This document shows, piece after piece, positions 12,621 through 23,444 of a stretch of DNA of 64,000 nucleotides. This DNA is from Psilocybe azurescens (taxonomy: Eukaryota; Basidiomycota; Agaricomycetes; Agaricales; Agrocybaceae). Below the pieces are notes generated by a model. That model saw nothing but the letters and a program-made list of their open reading frames with translations, was not told the DNA's origin and did not search any database. Location of the stretch: assembly GCA_023853785.1 (NCBI GenBank), contig JAJIRX010000195.1, positions 124,001-188,000 of the forward strand. The letters are read 5' to 3'. Position 1 is the stretch's first letter. Each line of letters starts with the position of its first letter. The translations under genes and the position numbers were made by a program.

Positions 12621-14298
12621 CTACATCGGCATGATCGGCGCACTGCCCTTCTCCAACGCTGTCCGTAAACTGGAATCCACAGTGTATCAGTAAATAGCCG
12701 TGTATGGGAGAGTGAACACAAGACATACCTATAATCATCACCATTTTGTGTGATGTACCTCACCATGGCAAGGCCTGGTATCCACTCTTCTCCACGATTT
12801 TGAGGTATCGCACTTGGATGCCTGATACTGTGAAGTATGGGATCTCGAATTTGACGGTGATGGGGGCTCTCTTTTCGAAGTCTTGTTCTACATGCGAGAG
12901 AGAGACGCGGGTTAAGGGCATCAAAAAAAAGGTTGGAGATATGAAAGACTTACCACTTTTCACGCTGGGAAGACCGAAATGGGCTCGCATCAGGAATTCA
13001 CGACTGCCCCCCAGTTGCTTGATTTTCCACACGAAGGCTGATTTGTCGGGCGCGTACTGCACGCTACCCGTCGATGCCTGTAAGCCACGCATCAGGAATA
13101 CAATTGACGCTACCAGATGGTACACACATACCCTGAACTTCGGACTATCCGCGTCGTCGGGGACAGGGACATAAATCTCCACATTGTTGGCAGTACTTCT
13201 CCGCTTGAACTGAGCTTTCACTTTGACCATATACTCAACACGACTGCCTTTGTGGCTTTCCACAGCCGCTTCCACCCAGATAAGAGGCTTCACTGGAGTC
13301 GAGAGACGATAAGACATGAGCTCGAATTCGCCATCGGGAGGAATAAAGGATATCGTCCGGTCGTTCTCAAACCGAGATAGGCGTACACACTGATGGAACT
13401 TGACATCTTCCATTTCGATGGCCTTTCCGCGCGCGGCTGGGTCGTAGAAAAGAATGTCATTGGAAGTGGAGATAGAAAGACTACAGAGATGAACGCACTT
13501 CGTCCGGTACTCTCGAACATGACTTTGTCGTTCAGGCCCAACCGCAATTCGGGCATACCAGAAAGATAGCATTTCATTTTCACGGCTCCTAGGATCTCAG
13601 ATCGCACCACGTTCCCATTCGCATTGACCTTCAAGCCCGCAAAAGTGAGAAGAAACTTCGAAGTAAGTGAGACGTGGATTAAGACAACGCACGAGCATGT
13701 TGACACTCTCGATAACATCCAAGAACACCTCGTTCTTCCTGTAACGAATACCCTCCGTTCTCCACGACACTGCGTTCGTCACCGCCATTGGTGGTCGAAC
13801 CTGGATCTCGAGCTTGTGGGACTCCTGGGTAATGTACTCTTGCAAAATCTTGCTCTCTGTCGTCTGCGGGTACCCAAAGTCCATCATCTCATCCATAAGC
13901 TCGTATATGATCACAAAGTTGTCGCGTATACTCTCTTCTTCGAGCTCCTTGAAGTATTCGACGAGAACCTGGGTCAGCCGATGGAGGAAGATGATGATTT
14001 CAGCCGCGTTGGAGTTGCGTTTCGACAATGCCAGCACTGCCGGTCAAAGTCATTACGTATGAGAGAGAGCAGTTACAGCGAGGGTGTACATTGACGCACG
14101 ATAGAGATTTGAGTGTCGGATATGCATGTAGTTGATCCCCTGGCTGGAGAAACACGGTGTCACTTGCTGACCCTCCTCCTCGATCTCCAGAATGAGTGGT
14201 AGGAAACGTTCGACGTAAGATGCGGGGACATCGTCGCGATACGAACGCTGAATGAGAGGTTTTCCTTTCAAGTCGAGAATGGCTATAAGACTAGCCAT
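12621..14298 (-). CDS. apm1: AP-1 complex subunit mu (clathrin adaptor medium chain)
   Basis: Medium chain of the AP-1 adaptor, which selects tyrosine-motif cargo at the trans-Golgi/endosome. Exons (minus): 14298-14100, 14036-13693, 13628-13499, 13436-13132, 13077-12954, 12887-12729 and 12669-12621, introns 54-66 nt. The longin part begins MASLIAILDLKGKPLIQR and includes KRNSNAAEI and FKELEEESIRDNFVIIYEL; the mu-homology domain has NANGNVVRSEILG, GKAIEMEDVKFHQCVRL, RTISFIPPDGEFELMSYRL and YQALPW. After PW the frame meets TGA, yet the next bases encode the expected RYITQNGDDY in the next frame and the last exon gives SLRTALEKGSAPIMPM. One missing G (GG instead of GGG at 12761-12765) explains this. 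Either a sequence error or a 27-residue truncation; the intact downstream codons favour error. Confidence 0.95.
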
Positions 14299-14479
14299 AT
14301 TGTGTACCGAGCAAGGATGGAATGGATATGGGCCTGATGAAGAGATCCCACCCCATCACTTTCAGGGTTAACGAATGCCGTACTTGCCGGTGCGTCCTCT
14401 CAATATTATTCCCACCCTTCCTTGACCACGAACTCCTTCCTTTGCCCTGAACAAACCATCCTAGTTTGCAGACTGAGAT

Positions 14480-15265
14480 ATGAACCCCGAACTTCTCATC
14501 CGCTCCGCTAAATCAGGCAACGACTGGAGCCAATATGAACTCGCTGCATATAACATCACAGTGGAACCCCAGGATGCTGCTACTTTTTTCGGAGTGGACC
14601 CTCTGCCCGAAACTCACGTCCCCACCGATATGCTGGATAAGCTTGAAGCCGAGGAAACGACTGACCTTGCTTCATTCCTTACTATATCCGCTATGGATCT
14701 TGCTATGGGTATAACACCGTTAGAAGAGTCGGCTGTCGACGATTTTGTCGTTCGTCTATTTGACATTCTTGGCTACACCAATCGCGACGTTTTGCTGCGC
14801 ACCCGCAAAGACATGGAGCTAGTTTGTTGTGGAATGTCCACAAATGCAAAAACAGATGTATGTTTGTTGAGTAATCATTTCGAGATTATTCTCTTGGTTC
14901 AGGAGGATAAGCGGCACTTGGAGGACGGAAGGGATGCAGAGGCGCAACTCATTGCGGAAGCGGTTGCAGCATTTCAGAGCAACAACAAAAAGTGTTTCCT
15001 TGCTGGACTAGACCTCGTCCTGGACGTTATAATCCCCGGAATTGTCATGATTGGCACCGCCCCCTTATTTTACAAAATTCGCGTTACGAAGGAATTGGCC
15101 GATGCTGTCATGTATGGTGCCTTCCCTCAGACACCTACCATCGTCCACGTCCATGTGCCTCCCCTTCCTCGCCCATATCGTCGCTTGAGTGAGGGCATGA
15201 AACCCTTGGACAATCGTCGTATCGCACTTCGTTGCTTTGAAGCGTTCAAGAGGTTCATTTTTTGA
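14480..15265 (+). CDS. Agaricomycete orphan protein, possible nuclease-like fold
   Basis: A single uninterrupted frame of 261 codons, unusual here where almost all genes have introns. It resembles a widespread Agaricomycete family of unknown function. Conserved-looking elements: VVRLFDILGYTNRDVLLRTR in the middle, then KTDVCLL and EIILLVQEDKRHLEDG, where the D...(Q)EDK spacing recalls a PD-(D/E)XK nuclease core, and a Pro-rich tail PTIVHVHVPPLPRPYRR. No signal peptide or membrane segment. It lies head-to-head with apm1 (about 180 nt between start codons), so the two could share a promoter. Nuclease identity is a guess. Confidence 0.65.
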   Translation: MNPELLIRSAKSGNDWSQYELAAYNITVEPQDAATFFGVDPLPETHVPTDMLDKLEAEETTDLASFLTISAMDLAMGITPLEESAVDDFVVRLFDILGYTNRDVLLRTRKDMELVCCGMSTNAKTDVCLLSNHFEIILLVQEDKRHLEDGRDAEAQLIAEAVAAFQSNNKKCFLAGLDLVLDVIIPGIVMIGTAPLFYKIRVTKELADAVMYGAFPQTPTIVHVHVPPLPRPYRRLSEGMKPLDNRRIALRCFEAFKRFIF

Positions 15266-16423
15266 AGTAAGCTTGGCTCTCCTTTTCTATTAATTGCCTT
15301 TGCAGACCGACCTCTGTCTCAGTTGATTCGTTTCCGGAGATATAGAAAAATAAAATGATTGAAATTGGCCATTGCTTTAGTTCGTGAAACCCGATGACCG
15401 AAATCAATGTGGACCGCCCTGACTTTACTGGCAAGATAGGTCGACGGAGTAGCGTACGCAGTAGCAAGTGAACTTTCAGAATCGTCGGAGATTTCGCATC
15501 AAGCACACTCTGTCGCCAAGCTCAGGACCTGGACGGTGATTACCCTGTTAAGCAGATAATAAGACGGCGGCGGTACAACAAAGGCTCTATTGCTCCACGG
15601 ATAGTACGATTAACAAGCGACAAGGAGCTCAGGGACACCAGAAATGCGATAATGGAGAGTAGTGTCGATTTACAAGGTTATGATCTATTTCTTTCCAGAA
15701 GGCATCTCGGATATCCGTTGTAACAGGAGGGAGAAGCAACATCTCTCCCACTTTATGAATCACTTCAACAGGAAAGTCTTCAAACAGGTTCGAGGGTTTC
15801 CAGGCCATCCACAACGAGGCACTGTAAATATTTCAATAAACTAAATACAGATGTCTGACTCACAATCTCTGCTAAGTGGCATCTTCTTTCACGGCTTTGA
15901 GTATGATTTTTTTTTTTGGAAAAAACGCGCCTATACGGTACGCCAGCGAGTCTTATCAATTCCATTCATTCATTCAGAACTTATAGGCTTATAGGGTTAC
16001 TATAATATGCCCAAATTTAGTAGCAAGAGAGAGACGTGGTCGATGATAGCAATAAGAGGAAGTTCAAGTTGTGGTTGGAGGCAAGAGAAAAGTTGGAAAA
16101 AATGGAGAAATGCGGTCTTCCCTCTTTTAAATTCGGCCCACGTCGCTTCCTCGCAATTATCCAGAATGGTTCTTCCGGTCAGCACTTCAGCACTTGATAT
16201 CGTCCAGAGGCCCAAACGCTCGAATGTTCCCGGCTTGAGGTTTCTGTAATAAGTCTTTCAAGCTCGCAACATGTTTAAATCTGAGAAACAACAACGGACA
16301 TAAGTCGGCAAATTTGAGTTATCTTATCTTATCTTAGCGTGACGTAGCAAGTTGTCACATATGGGGTGACTGAGTTCGAGCCCCTCAAGCATACTCTTTC
16401 TTACCTCTACAGCGGCGTCCTCC
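15266..16423. other. intergenic region with possible F-box-like fragment
   Basis: The minus strand at about 15629-15814 encodes LFEDFPVEVIHKVGEMLLLP, which resembles the start of an F-box, and 15845-15965 may be another exon, but I cannot build a full gene. A TTATC(TTATC)n run lies at about 16319-16336. Confidence 0.3.
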
Positions 16424-17818
16424 ATGTCGGAAGAGTGCATTCCGGTGAATACGCAGCTAATGCCGTCTTTGGGCCATCTAACATATATATATACAGCATC
16501 ATGACTGGTTCAATGCCTTATTGACCTTTGGGCTTTGTTGTGGACTCGTTATATCCTATTTGCCACAACATTTCCGTATCATCCATGCAAAGTCATCGGA
16601 AGGATTCAGTCCCGTGTTTCTTCTCCTCGGAACAACATCGGCGGCCTGTGGGATGTTCAACATGTGAGTAGGACTGGTTTCTGCACCAGAATCGTTATGC
16701 GAATGTCAATGAACACGAAACAGGATCACACTCCAAGCACCTATCGTCAAGTGTTGTCGCGTAGTCGTTCGTGTTCTTGTCACTTCCAATTACTGCTTGC
16801 TAATGCGTTGAATCCTCAGAGCTTTGGGAGCTGTGTGGAGATGACTGCTGGTGTAGTGCAGGTTGGGCTGCAGTGGCTTTGTTTCGGTTTTGTGTAAGGA
16901 CCCCTTCACTACTCGGTTCGTGCATTAGAAATCTAACACGTTAGACTTAAGCTTTGTCCTGTACATGATCTACTACCCTCAACACTTGAGATATGTCGGA
17001 GTTAGTATCGACGCGAACGGACAGCTCCCTCCCATTCACATCAAGACACCGGTCAGAAGTGACGAATGGAGACTGTCAATCATCCTATCATGGGTTACCG
17101 CAGTGCATTTGTATGTCTTCTCACATCTGGTTTTGTTTATTCGACGAGACTTTTATTTACTCGTTATGTTCCAGCGTGTTCGTTGCTCTTACTACCGCAT
17201 ACCTCCTTGGGACAGTTTCTTCGTCGCCCTCCGGAACAATTCCTCCTCAAATATCTGCTTGGGCTACGTTCTTAGGACTCAGCTCGGCCATTTTAGCCAC
17301 TATCCAATACGCGCCTCAACTCTTGCACACCTATCGCATGAAACTTGTGGGCGCTCTTAGCATACCCATGATGATGATCCAAACACCGGGAGGAATCTTA
17401 ATGGTTACCAGCATTGTGCTTAGGCCTGGGACTAACTGGACTAGTGAGCTTCACCTTTCGTACACGTATCAATCATGAGTCTGACTCAAACTCATTAAAA
17501 GGCTGGATCACGTTCGCACTTGCCGCCATCCTCCAAGGATGCCTGTTAGCCATGTGCATCGCGTGGAAGTTTCGCCAACGCAAACTCCACATCGACGACT
17601 TTGGAAATCCTCTCGACGAATCGTCCCCCTATTGTTCCCATGCGCACTCTGAAGGTCAAGGAACCGTACAGGTACACCCACACTCTAGCGAAATATTTGA
17701 AGAGGATGTTGTACCGGGCCTGGTAACAACACCCTCAGAAGACCCGATCGCCGTTCGCGTAGTGCTCGCCGCCGCTCTCGAATCTGCAGTTGAGAGCAGT
17801 TTAATGTCCCCGGATTAG
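16424..17818 (+). CDS. PQ-loop repeat membrane protein
   Basis: Seven-helix PQ-loop protein; relatives export cationic amino acids or other solutes from the vacuole/lysosome. The start MSEECIPHHDWFNALL is made by joining 16424-16444 to 16497 across a 52-nt intron. PQ loop 1 is SYLPQHFRIIHAKSSEGFSP; PQ loop 2 is YAPQLLHTYRMKLVGALSIP, each with the Pro-Gln pair. Further introns lie at 16664-16723, about 16770-16820, about 16898-16960, about 17108-17174 and 17444-17501; the last restores NWTSWITFALAAILQG. The frame ends at 17818, but about 15 nt downstream a different frame (17831-17964) encodes an acidic/Ser tail starting EANEQTPLLRRSD, containing an ExxxLL dileucine sorting motif. A 43-nt intron or an indel could join it, so the true end may be 17964. 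Confidence 0.8.
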
Positions 17819-17964
17819 GCGGCCCTCAGATGGAGGCCAACGAACAAACACCCTTGCTTCGACGAAGCGATACATTGACAGAAGGCTCCTACTCTGCTCG
17901 CAGTAGCAGTGACAGCAAAAACTCAGGGGAGGCCAAGGGATGGCAGGCTTGGTTTGGTAGATAG

Positions 17965-19501
17965 TGCAGGTGTAGTTGTTGTTGGGGTTTTGTAGACATT
18001 GGTTCTCTCCTGTTCATGGATCTGTATAATACTCATCATCTTCGTAATCGATTCTGCTAGCAATACATTCACTCTTCGCATGGTGTTTTTTGACTCGTGC
18101 CCAGCCGGGCTCTTTTGCACGATTTCCAATTTCCCGCTGATATTGTTGGAGGGAAATGCGCTACATTACAAGAGGCCTATTAATACATTCGTGTTCTTTT
18201 GCCTTGAGGTGAGCTAACACCTCAGCAGATCTTCACCTTTCTGGCTGCTTGAAGGTGTGCGTGCAGGAAAAGCGCGAGGCAAACTGCATGCTGGCTCATA
18301 AGATGTATTAATTATAGGCTAATAAAAATAAGTCTAAATGTTCTTCAGGATACTATGCCGTTCGCTAACGATACTATTTATCATTACACGAATATGTATT
18401 AGTTGTCGACGGTGGCAACCTTACGTTCAACTCGACTGAACACCGACCATCATGCTGCTCCCGAATTTTCTCAGTAAACAGGGCAGAATTCACACTAGCG
18501 GATGAGTTCAGTAAAACAGCAGCTGTGACGATCGCTTTCTCTAACTTCTTTCCGCTCACCAACCTCTTGAGCGCCTATTGGTTTTGCTCAACTAATGATC
18601 TCTTTTATGTCATTCATTTTATGCTTCTTCTTATCAGGCTGACAGGGCATTGGTGACGGCATTTCATGGTCAATTTACGACAGCGAGGTCTGCGAGGGTC
18701 TGCGGCCTCAAAATCCCGTCCTCCGTGATGTTCGAATATGCCGCGTCTGCTCTTGGCGTGTCGCAGGTCAATAACCGATCAATGCAGACTCAGTCACTTT
18801 TTGAAGCTTATACAGGCGTTTCAGCCTCGTTAACAAATACGATAATGGCTTCAACAAGCCTGGGCATTAGCCATTTCATAGAATTATAGTTCCCTATTGT
18901 CAATCTCTCAGAAAAGACAATGAACGTCGATGTTGCGTCGACGGCTCTGGCGGAGTTTGGGCTGAGTTATTGGACGTGGACAAGGGGCCGTGACGCAAGC
19001 GTAATGCAACAATCATTGTTCCATTTGTCAAGAAAAACAACAACTTTTGAATCCTCCTTCGATCCTTATCCGATCTTTAGGCCTTGCTTGGGAGGTCTGT
19101 ACGTCCTAAGATGGTCGTCTGGTCCTAATAAAAGTACTCACAGAGTAACCTCATTGACACACCTCATTGATACCGTCGTCTGCCAGAAAACTACACCTCC
19201 GACACGGATGCTTTGGACGGACTCAGAGTCTCTCAGAGCCAGACGACCCTTTTGATACCGGAAACGAGGGCTGGCTTACTCAATTGCCATCTAAGATGGC
19301 GCCCAACTCGGCGCTGAACGGGGGTACCTGTACCTGAAATTTGTATAATTTCCAAGACGAGGGTGATCGCTGATAAAAGTTTGGACCTTGCGCACCTCTC
19401 ACAAAAGGCCTCTGCTTTTGCTACAGTCACTCTTTTGCTCTTCTCAACCCTTCTCACTCTTTTTTGCTTATCGTCGCTCTTTGGGTTTTTCTGCAAAAAA
19501 C
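17965..19501. other. intergenic region
   Basis: Only short open frames without recognisable features. The upstream end of the secreted-protein gene is pyrimidine-rich (19400-19490), typical of a fungal core promoter. Confidence 0.4.
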
Positions 19502-20711
19502 ATGTTGGTGCTTGACAATCTTGCGAAGCTGTTCTTCCTCCTGGTTGCGCTCTTTGCTGTTCATGTGTCTGCCGTCCCTCGCCCCGATGGCTCTACTCCC
19601 GTCAAACGCACGCTCCTTACAAACGCTGCTCGTATGCAGGCAGGATTGGGACCTCTGAAGCCCAGGTCCTTGTACTCTCCGTCTCGCATCGGTGGTGGGT
19701 GTTCTTTATGTTCTTCGTATTCTTATCTCAATGGGGGTCGTCATTAAAACGTATAGCACGAACTCCTACTACTTCCGCACTACCGTAAGCTCTCCAGCGA
19801 CGTGTTTCTTTTGATGACGTTAATCATCTGCATCTTTCAGTACTGGCGGAAACATCAAAGTAGTAAGAAAATCAAATGGCGCCACAGTGGGATACGTTTC
19901 AAAGAACACCGGGTTGACTGGGTATGTTTGATTTCTCAGATAAATTTACTTGCTTTGAATATATAACCAAATATCTACTATAGCTTCGGAGTCACCGATA
20001 CACCCTCCGATAGGCTGAGTGTCACATTCACGCCTATTTCTCCTTTCAACATTGCGATTGTGTGTTATTTTCTTCATTTTGAAATGAAACTATCAGGTTG
20101 ACTTGTTATCGATAGACTGGTAACAAATATCCTTTCCTCGGTTTCGCCGGTGGCAACCTGTGCGTCTTTAGCTCGCTTTTAATAATGATAAATGTGTTGA
20201 TAACGCTTCTGTAGAGGCACCACCGATTCCCATAGCCTTGTAGCCACCAATCCGAGTAGGGCTCAACTCTCCAACGAATCTGTCACTGTACTGATACAAC
20301 CCCCTTTTAGCTGCTCCTGGAGCGTCTCCTCAAAATGTTGGCAATACGGTTTTTGGAACATCCGAATCCTCTATCTGGTCCTACGATTCAACCACTCGTG
20401 CTTTGACCGGTAAGTATTCTGGTCTTTGCATTCTTTCTTGACCTCTCACCACCCCTTTAATTTGCTAGCCCAATGGATCAACTCTTCTGGGCGTAAGTAA
20501 AAATTGTTCTAGTGTTGTTTCATGAGTCTCATTTACTTGTACAGCCCGACCGGAAACCCACTTCTGGTATTACCCATTATTCAACAAGATCGCAATTGTT
20601 CGTACCCCAAGCCTCCAACTGCTAGGATACGAAGTCGTAAGTCGTTATTCTTTTAGATGCACAGTGCCCCACTGATCGACTTTTAAAATATAGTTCTTGA
20701 GCGTCGTCTAA
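19502..20711 (+). CDS. small secreted protein, 10 exons
   Basis: Predicted product 231 residues. Exons: 19502-19694, 19757-19784, 19841-19921, 19984-20059, 20116-20159, 20215-20255, 20311-20409, 20469-20492, 20545-20636 and 20694-20711; lengths sum to 696 nt with matching phases, which strongly supports the model. A signal peptide is clear (LAKLFFLLVALFAVHVSAVP), followed by RPDG and a basic GLGPLKPRS stretch, where a Kex2-like site is possible. The mature part has TGGNIKVVRKSNGATVGYVS, KYPFLGFAGGNLG and the segment SESSIWSYDSTTRALTAQWI, which is the hallmark of an Agaricomycete family of secreted proteins with no known activity. The gene is nearly half intron. No disulfide-rich effector pattern is seen. 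Confidence 0.85.
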
Positions 20712-22064
20712 CCGATTCTCTGAGGTACACGAAGCATGCGATCCGTCAACCCCCATAGCTGAACATTCAGCAGCGATCATGGACTGACTGCCATTTTTTG
20801 AACTGGACATTCTGCGCACTATAGACTTCTTGTGTGTATTATTATAAGGACATCCTATTTTCTGTCATCTTAACTGCCACTGCCTCTTTCCCCTCTGAAT
20901 CCTTCCTGTATTCTTTCTCGTGTACTGGTTCCTATCAAGGCGCCTTCCTATGGTGATACATCACCTCTTTGCGACGAAGCTTTATTGCCTGTTCAATGCA
21001 GTACTTGCGATTTTGTCGGCATATTCTTATTTCGTGGGTAGTACTGTACACGTTGATCAATAGCGCGCATTTATTACTCTTTGAAGCCGTTGCAAGTCCT
21101 CAGTCCAGCACTACCGCCTAGCCGTTCTTTGTTTTGAAGCCGATACATAATTGTAGGAAGAGATGTCTATGTCTTTCATTTTTGACAAAAGGCATGTATA
21201 GCGAGCCGAAACTCGCTTGTAATGCAAAGCCCTGTTGAACTACAGTGTAAACAGTACATGATCATGAACAGCTTCCAGCTCACCCTTATTCCATCAGTCC
21301 ACCTTCCATTTACGCTATTTCAGACATCAACTAGGACATATCGTTTTTGTAGTTATTTGAACGAGCATCCAGGTCATGTTCGCCACAATCGAAATCAACT
21401 ACACGAAGCATGATCATTCAATTCAAAGATTGTTCAGTATATGTATTTCTGACGATTGCCTTGATAACAGTAGCAGATGATGATAAGCCAACGAAAGGTT
21501 TCAAATCGTGTACGGACCGATGATCCCACACGCACACTCGAAAAGGACCATTTGGAGAGTATTCCACCTCATCAAAACCCGGACACCGATACTTGATTAT
21601 CTGTCACGACTGTCATTCAACGGACAAAAGAGAATGGGGATGAAGAGCTCGCACCAACTACACATAAGTGACACAAGAGCACCTAATTGTTTTGTTCAGT
21701 TAGCTGCTTGCTTCATTATCCGTTCCAAAGCATATCAAAATACCGCGTAAACCTTGGGTCCAAGTTCCAATTTTGAATTGTAGTTTAAATGGTTCGACCA
21801 GCTACGAGCAAATATTTTGTTCTACTGATGTAGATGTCAACGATCAAGCACGCATTTGCGTAAGCCATATGAGCGCTTCCTGAGTGTCCCCGTGTTCGGA
21901 AAGAGAGATGGATAAAAGGTTTGTCTCAGTCTTTATCTCCCTCATCTAACCTATAACGCAGCCTCTAATAGGCCTTTGATGAAGAGTTAGCGAAACGAGA
22001 TCTAGTCCTGTTCTATCTTGATTATGGAACTCTCCACTCACCTGCACCTTCCTCATTCCGACGC
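20712..22064. other. intergenic region
   Basis: No supported gene. Open frames at 21222-21413 and 21508-21750 are short and featureless. Confidence 0.4.
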
Positions 22065-22757
22065 ATGGAGCCATCGTGCGTTTCGATGCCTTCCAACTTT
22101 CAGTCTTACGATTTTAAACGCAAACCGGAGTACCCACCGGAGAGCTACATTTTGGTGACCGCAAATCAGGACTACATCGGGAATGAGGCAATGGGCATGG
22201 TCTACAGAGTAAACGTTGACATTGAAATGGACTCTGGGACAAAGTATAAACGTAATTTGATCCTCAAGCTTGCAATCGGCGTTAAGAAAGAACAGATAAT
22301 TCAAGAATACGAAGTCTACAAAAGGCTGGCCGAAGCTGGTGTTAACTACGGCATCGTTGGCGTTCACGGTCTGTTTCACGACATGGAAACAGGCGCAATG
22401 ACTGCGATCATGGACGATGCTGGGATGTCTCTTCGACAACGAGCCATCCTGAAAGGCCTAGATGACGAGGACTGGGTTAAGACCACAGAGGAAGAACGGT
22501 ACAAATTCCTGTTATATCATGCATTGATGACTTACCATTCCTTGCGGTTGCTTTGTAGTGACGCGTTTGTAAAAGCACTAGAAGGCATACACAGTGCCAA
22601 CGTAATTCATCAAGATCTTAGAATCGACAATTTGATGATTAATGAGGACGGTAAGGTCTTCATAATTGACTTCGACTGTGGCCAATACGACATCAATGCC
22701 TCTCCCTACGAGTACAAAAATGATATGACGGACCTCATGTCAACACTAGGGTGGTAG
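22065..22757 (+). CDS. protein kinase-like protein with in-frame stop before an acidic tail
   Basis: The encoded 230 residues contain kinase-like signatures: IHSANVIHQDLRIDNLMINE (catalytic loop HxDLRxxN, with Gln in place of Arg in HRD) and VFIIDFDCG (metal-binding DFx). A Gly-rich region NEAMGMVYRV and a lysine in LILKLAIG fit the N-lobe. It is much shorter than a classical kinase and resembles small Agaricomycete kinase-like proteins. The frame stops at TAG (22755-22757), but the same frame continues with 13 codons of acidic sequence (ETDSDDEEDEDED) to TAA at 22797-22799, a tail typical of this family. The TAG therefore looks like a recent nonsense change or base error. No intron is required. 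Confidence 0.7.
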   Translation: MEPSCVSMPSNFQSYDFKRKPEYPPESYILVTANQDYIGNEAMGMVYRVNVDIEMDSGTKYKRNLILKLAIGVKKEQIIQEYEVYKRLAEAGVNYGIVGVHGLFHDMETGAMTAIMDDAGMSLRQRAILKGLDDEDWVKTTEEERYKFLLYHALMTYHSLRLLCSDAFVKALEGIHSANVIHQDLRIDNLMINEDGKVFIIDFDCGQYDINASPYEYKNDMTDLMSTLGW

Positions 22758-22824
22758 GAGACCGACAGTGACGATGAAGAGGATGAGGATGAGGATTAAT
22801 TTCGAGCCTTAGCAAAATCTTGGT

Positions 22825-23444
22825 CTACCTTGATATGCTGACGCTAAATTGACAATGCTTTGTTGCTACTTGATTATATCCGCCGTCTACTACCATGATA
22901 TTCCCAAATATTGGAATTTTTTGGAACAGATTCAAAATGAAATTCTCGTCTTTTGATTTCGCCACGCTGCCACGATTGAAGCATAGAATGATCATAATCA
23001 TGGCTCCTATTTCTATGTCATGAAACAAAGCGTTTTCGTTCAGTATAGCCAAGCAATCTTTTGTGGCAGCCAGGACAAGACCAAGATGCATCTGGCCATA
23101 GTCAGGGTTATTACACCGGGCAGGATCAGTCAAGTCTGACAGGTAAAGAATCTGACTTTCACGATGTCGGATGCCAAAGTTAAACGTTATGAAGGGGGCG
23201 TCCATCTCAGCTGTTCTAGCCTATACCTGAGAAAGATAGTTGAGGTCCAATATGTATGTAATTATTGTTCAAAGCTTACCTTTTGTATATAATGGTTGGC
23301 GTTTGTTCTATACCGCCCATCCTTTTCGGAATAAAATGACATTAGATAGCCGCAGTGAATATGCCGATACGCGGTGGTCTCAGCGAAAGAATGTCCCGTT
23401 TCCGCGATTACGTCCTCGCATATCTTTCCAAGCGCCTGTGGCAT
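22825..23444 (-). pseudogene. fragment of nuclease-like/kinase-associated family
   Basis: Two minus-strand blocks, 23444-23262 (QALGKICEDVIAETGHSF) and 23205-22825 (ITFNFGIRHRESQILYLSDL ... NPDYGQMHLGLVLAATKDC), may be exons of one gene. The second block resembles the strand region found before the kinase lobe in the 1.2-3.9 kb gene family (RHRxxxTLYLS, YGxLxVGL). No catalytic core or complete architecture is present, so I treat it as a remnant facing the kinase-like gene tail-to-tail. Confidence 0.35.

Noticed and set aside
12760..12765. Early TGA in apm1 read as a genuine truncation
   Set aside because: Downstream codons and a further spliced exon encode the fully conserved C-terminus, so a base error is more economical.
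16370..16390. GAGTTCGAGCCCC resembling a tRNA B box
   Set aside because: No matching T-stem pairing, no A box at the right distance and no acceptor stem.
22053..22439. 128-codon minus-strand frame opposite the kinase-like gene
   Set aside because: The sense strand carries the recognisable kinase motifs; the antisense frame is a codon-bias shadow.
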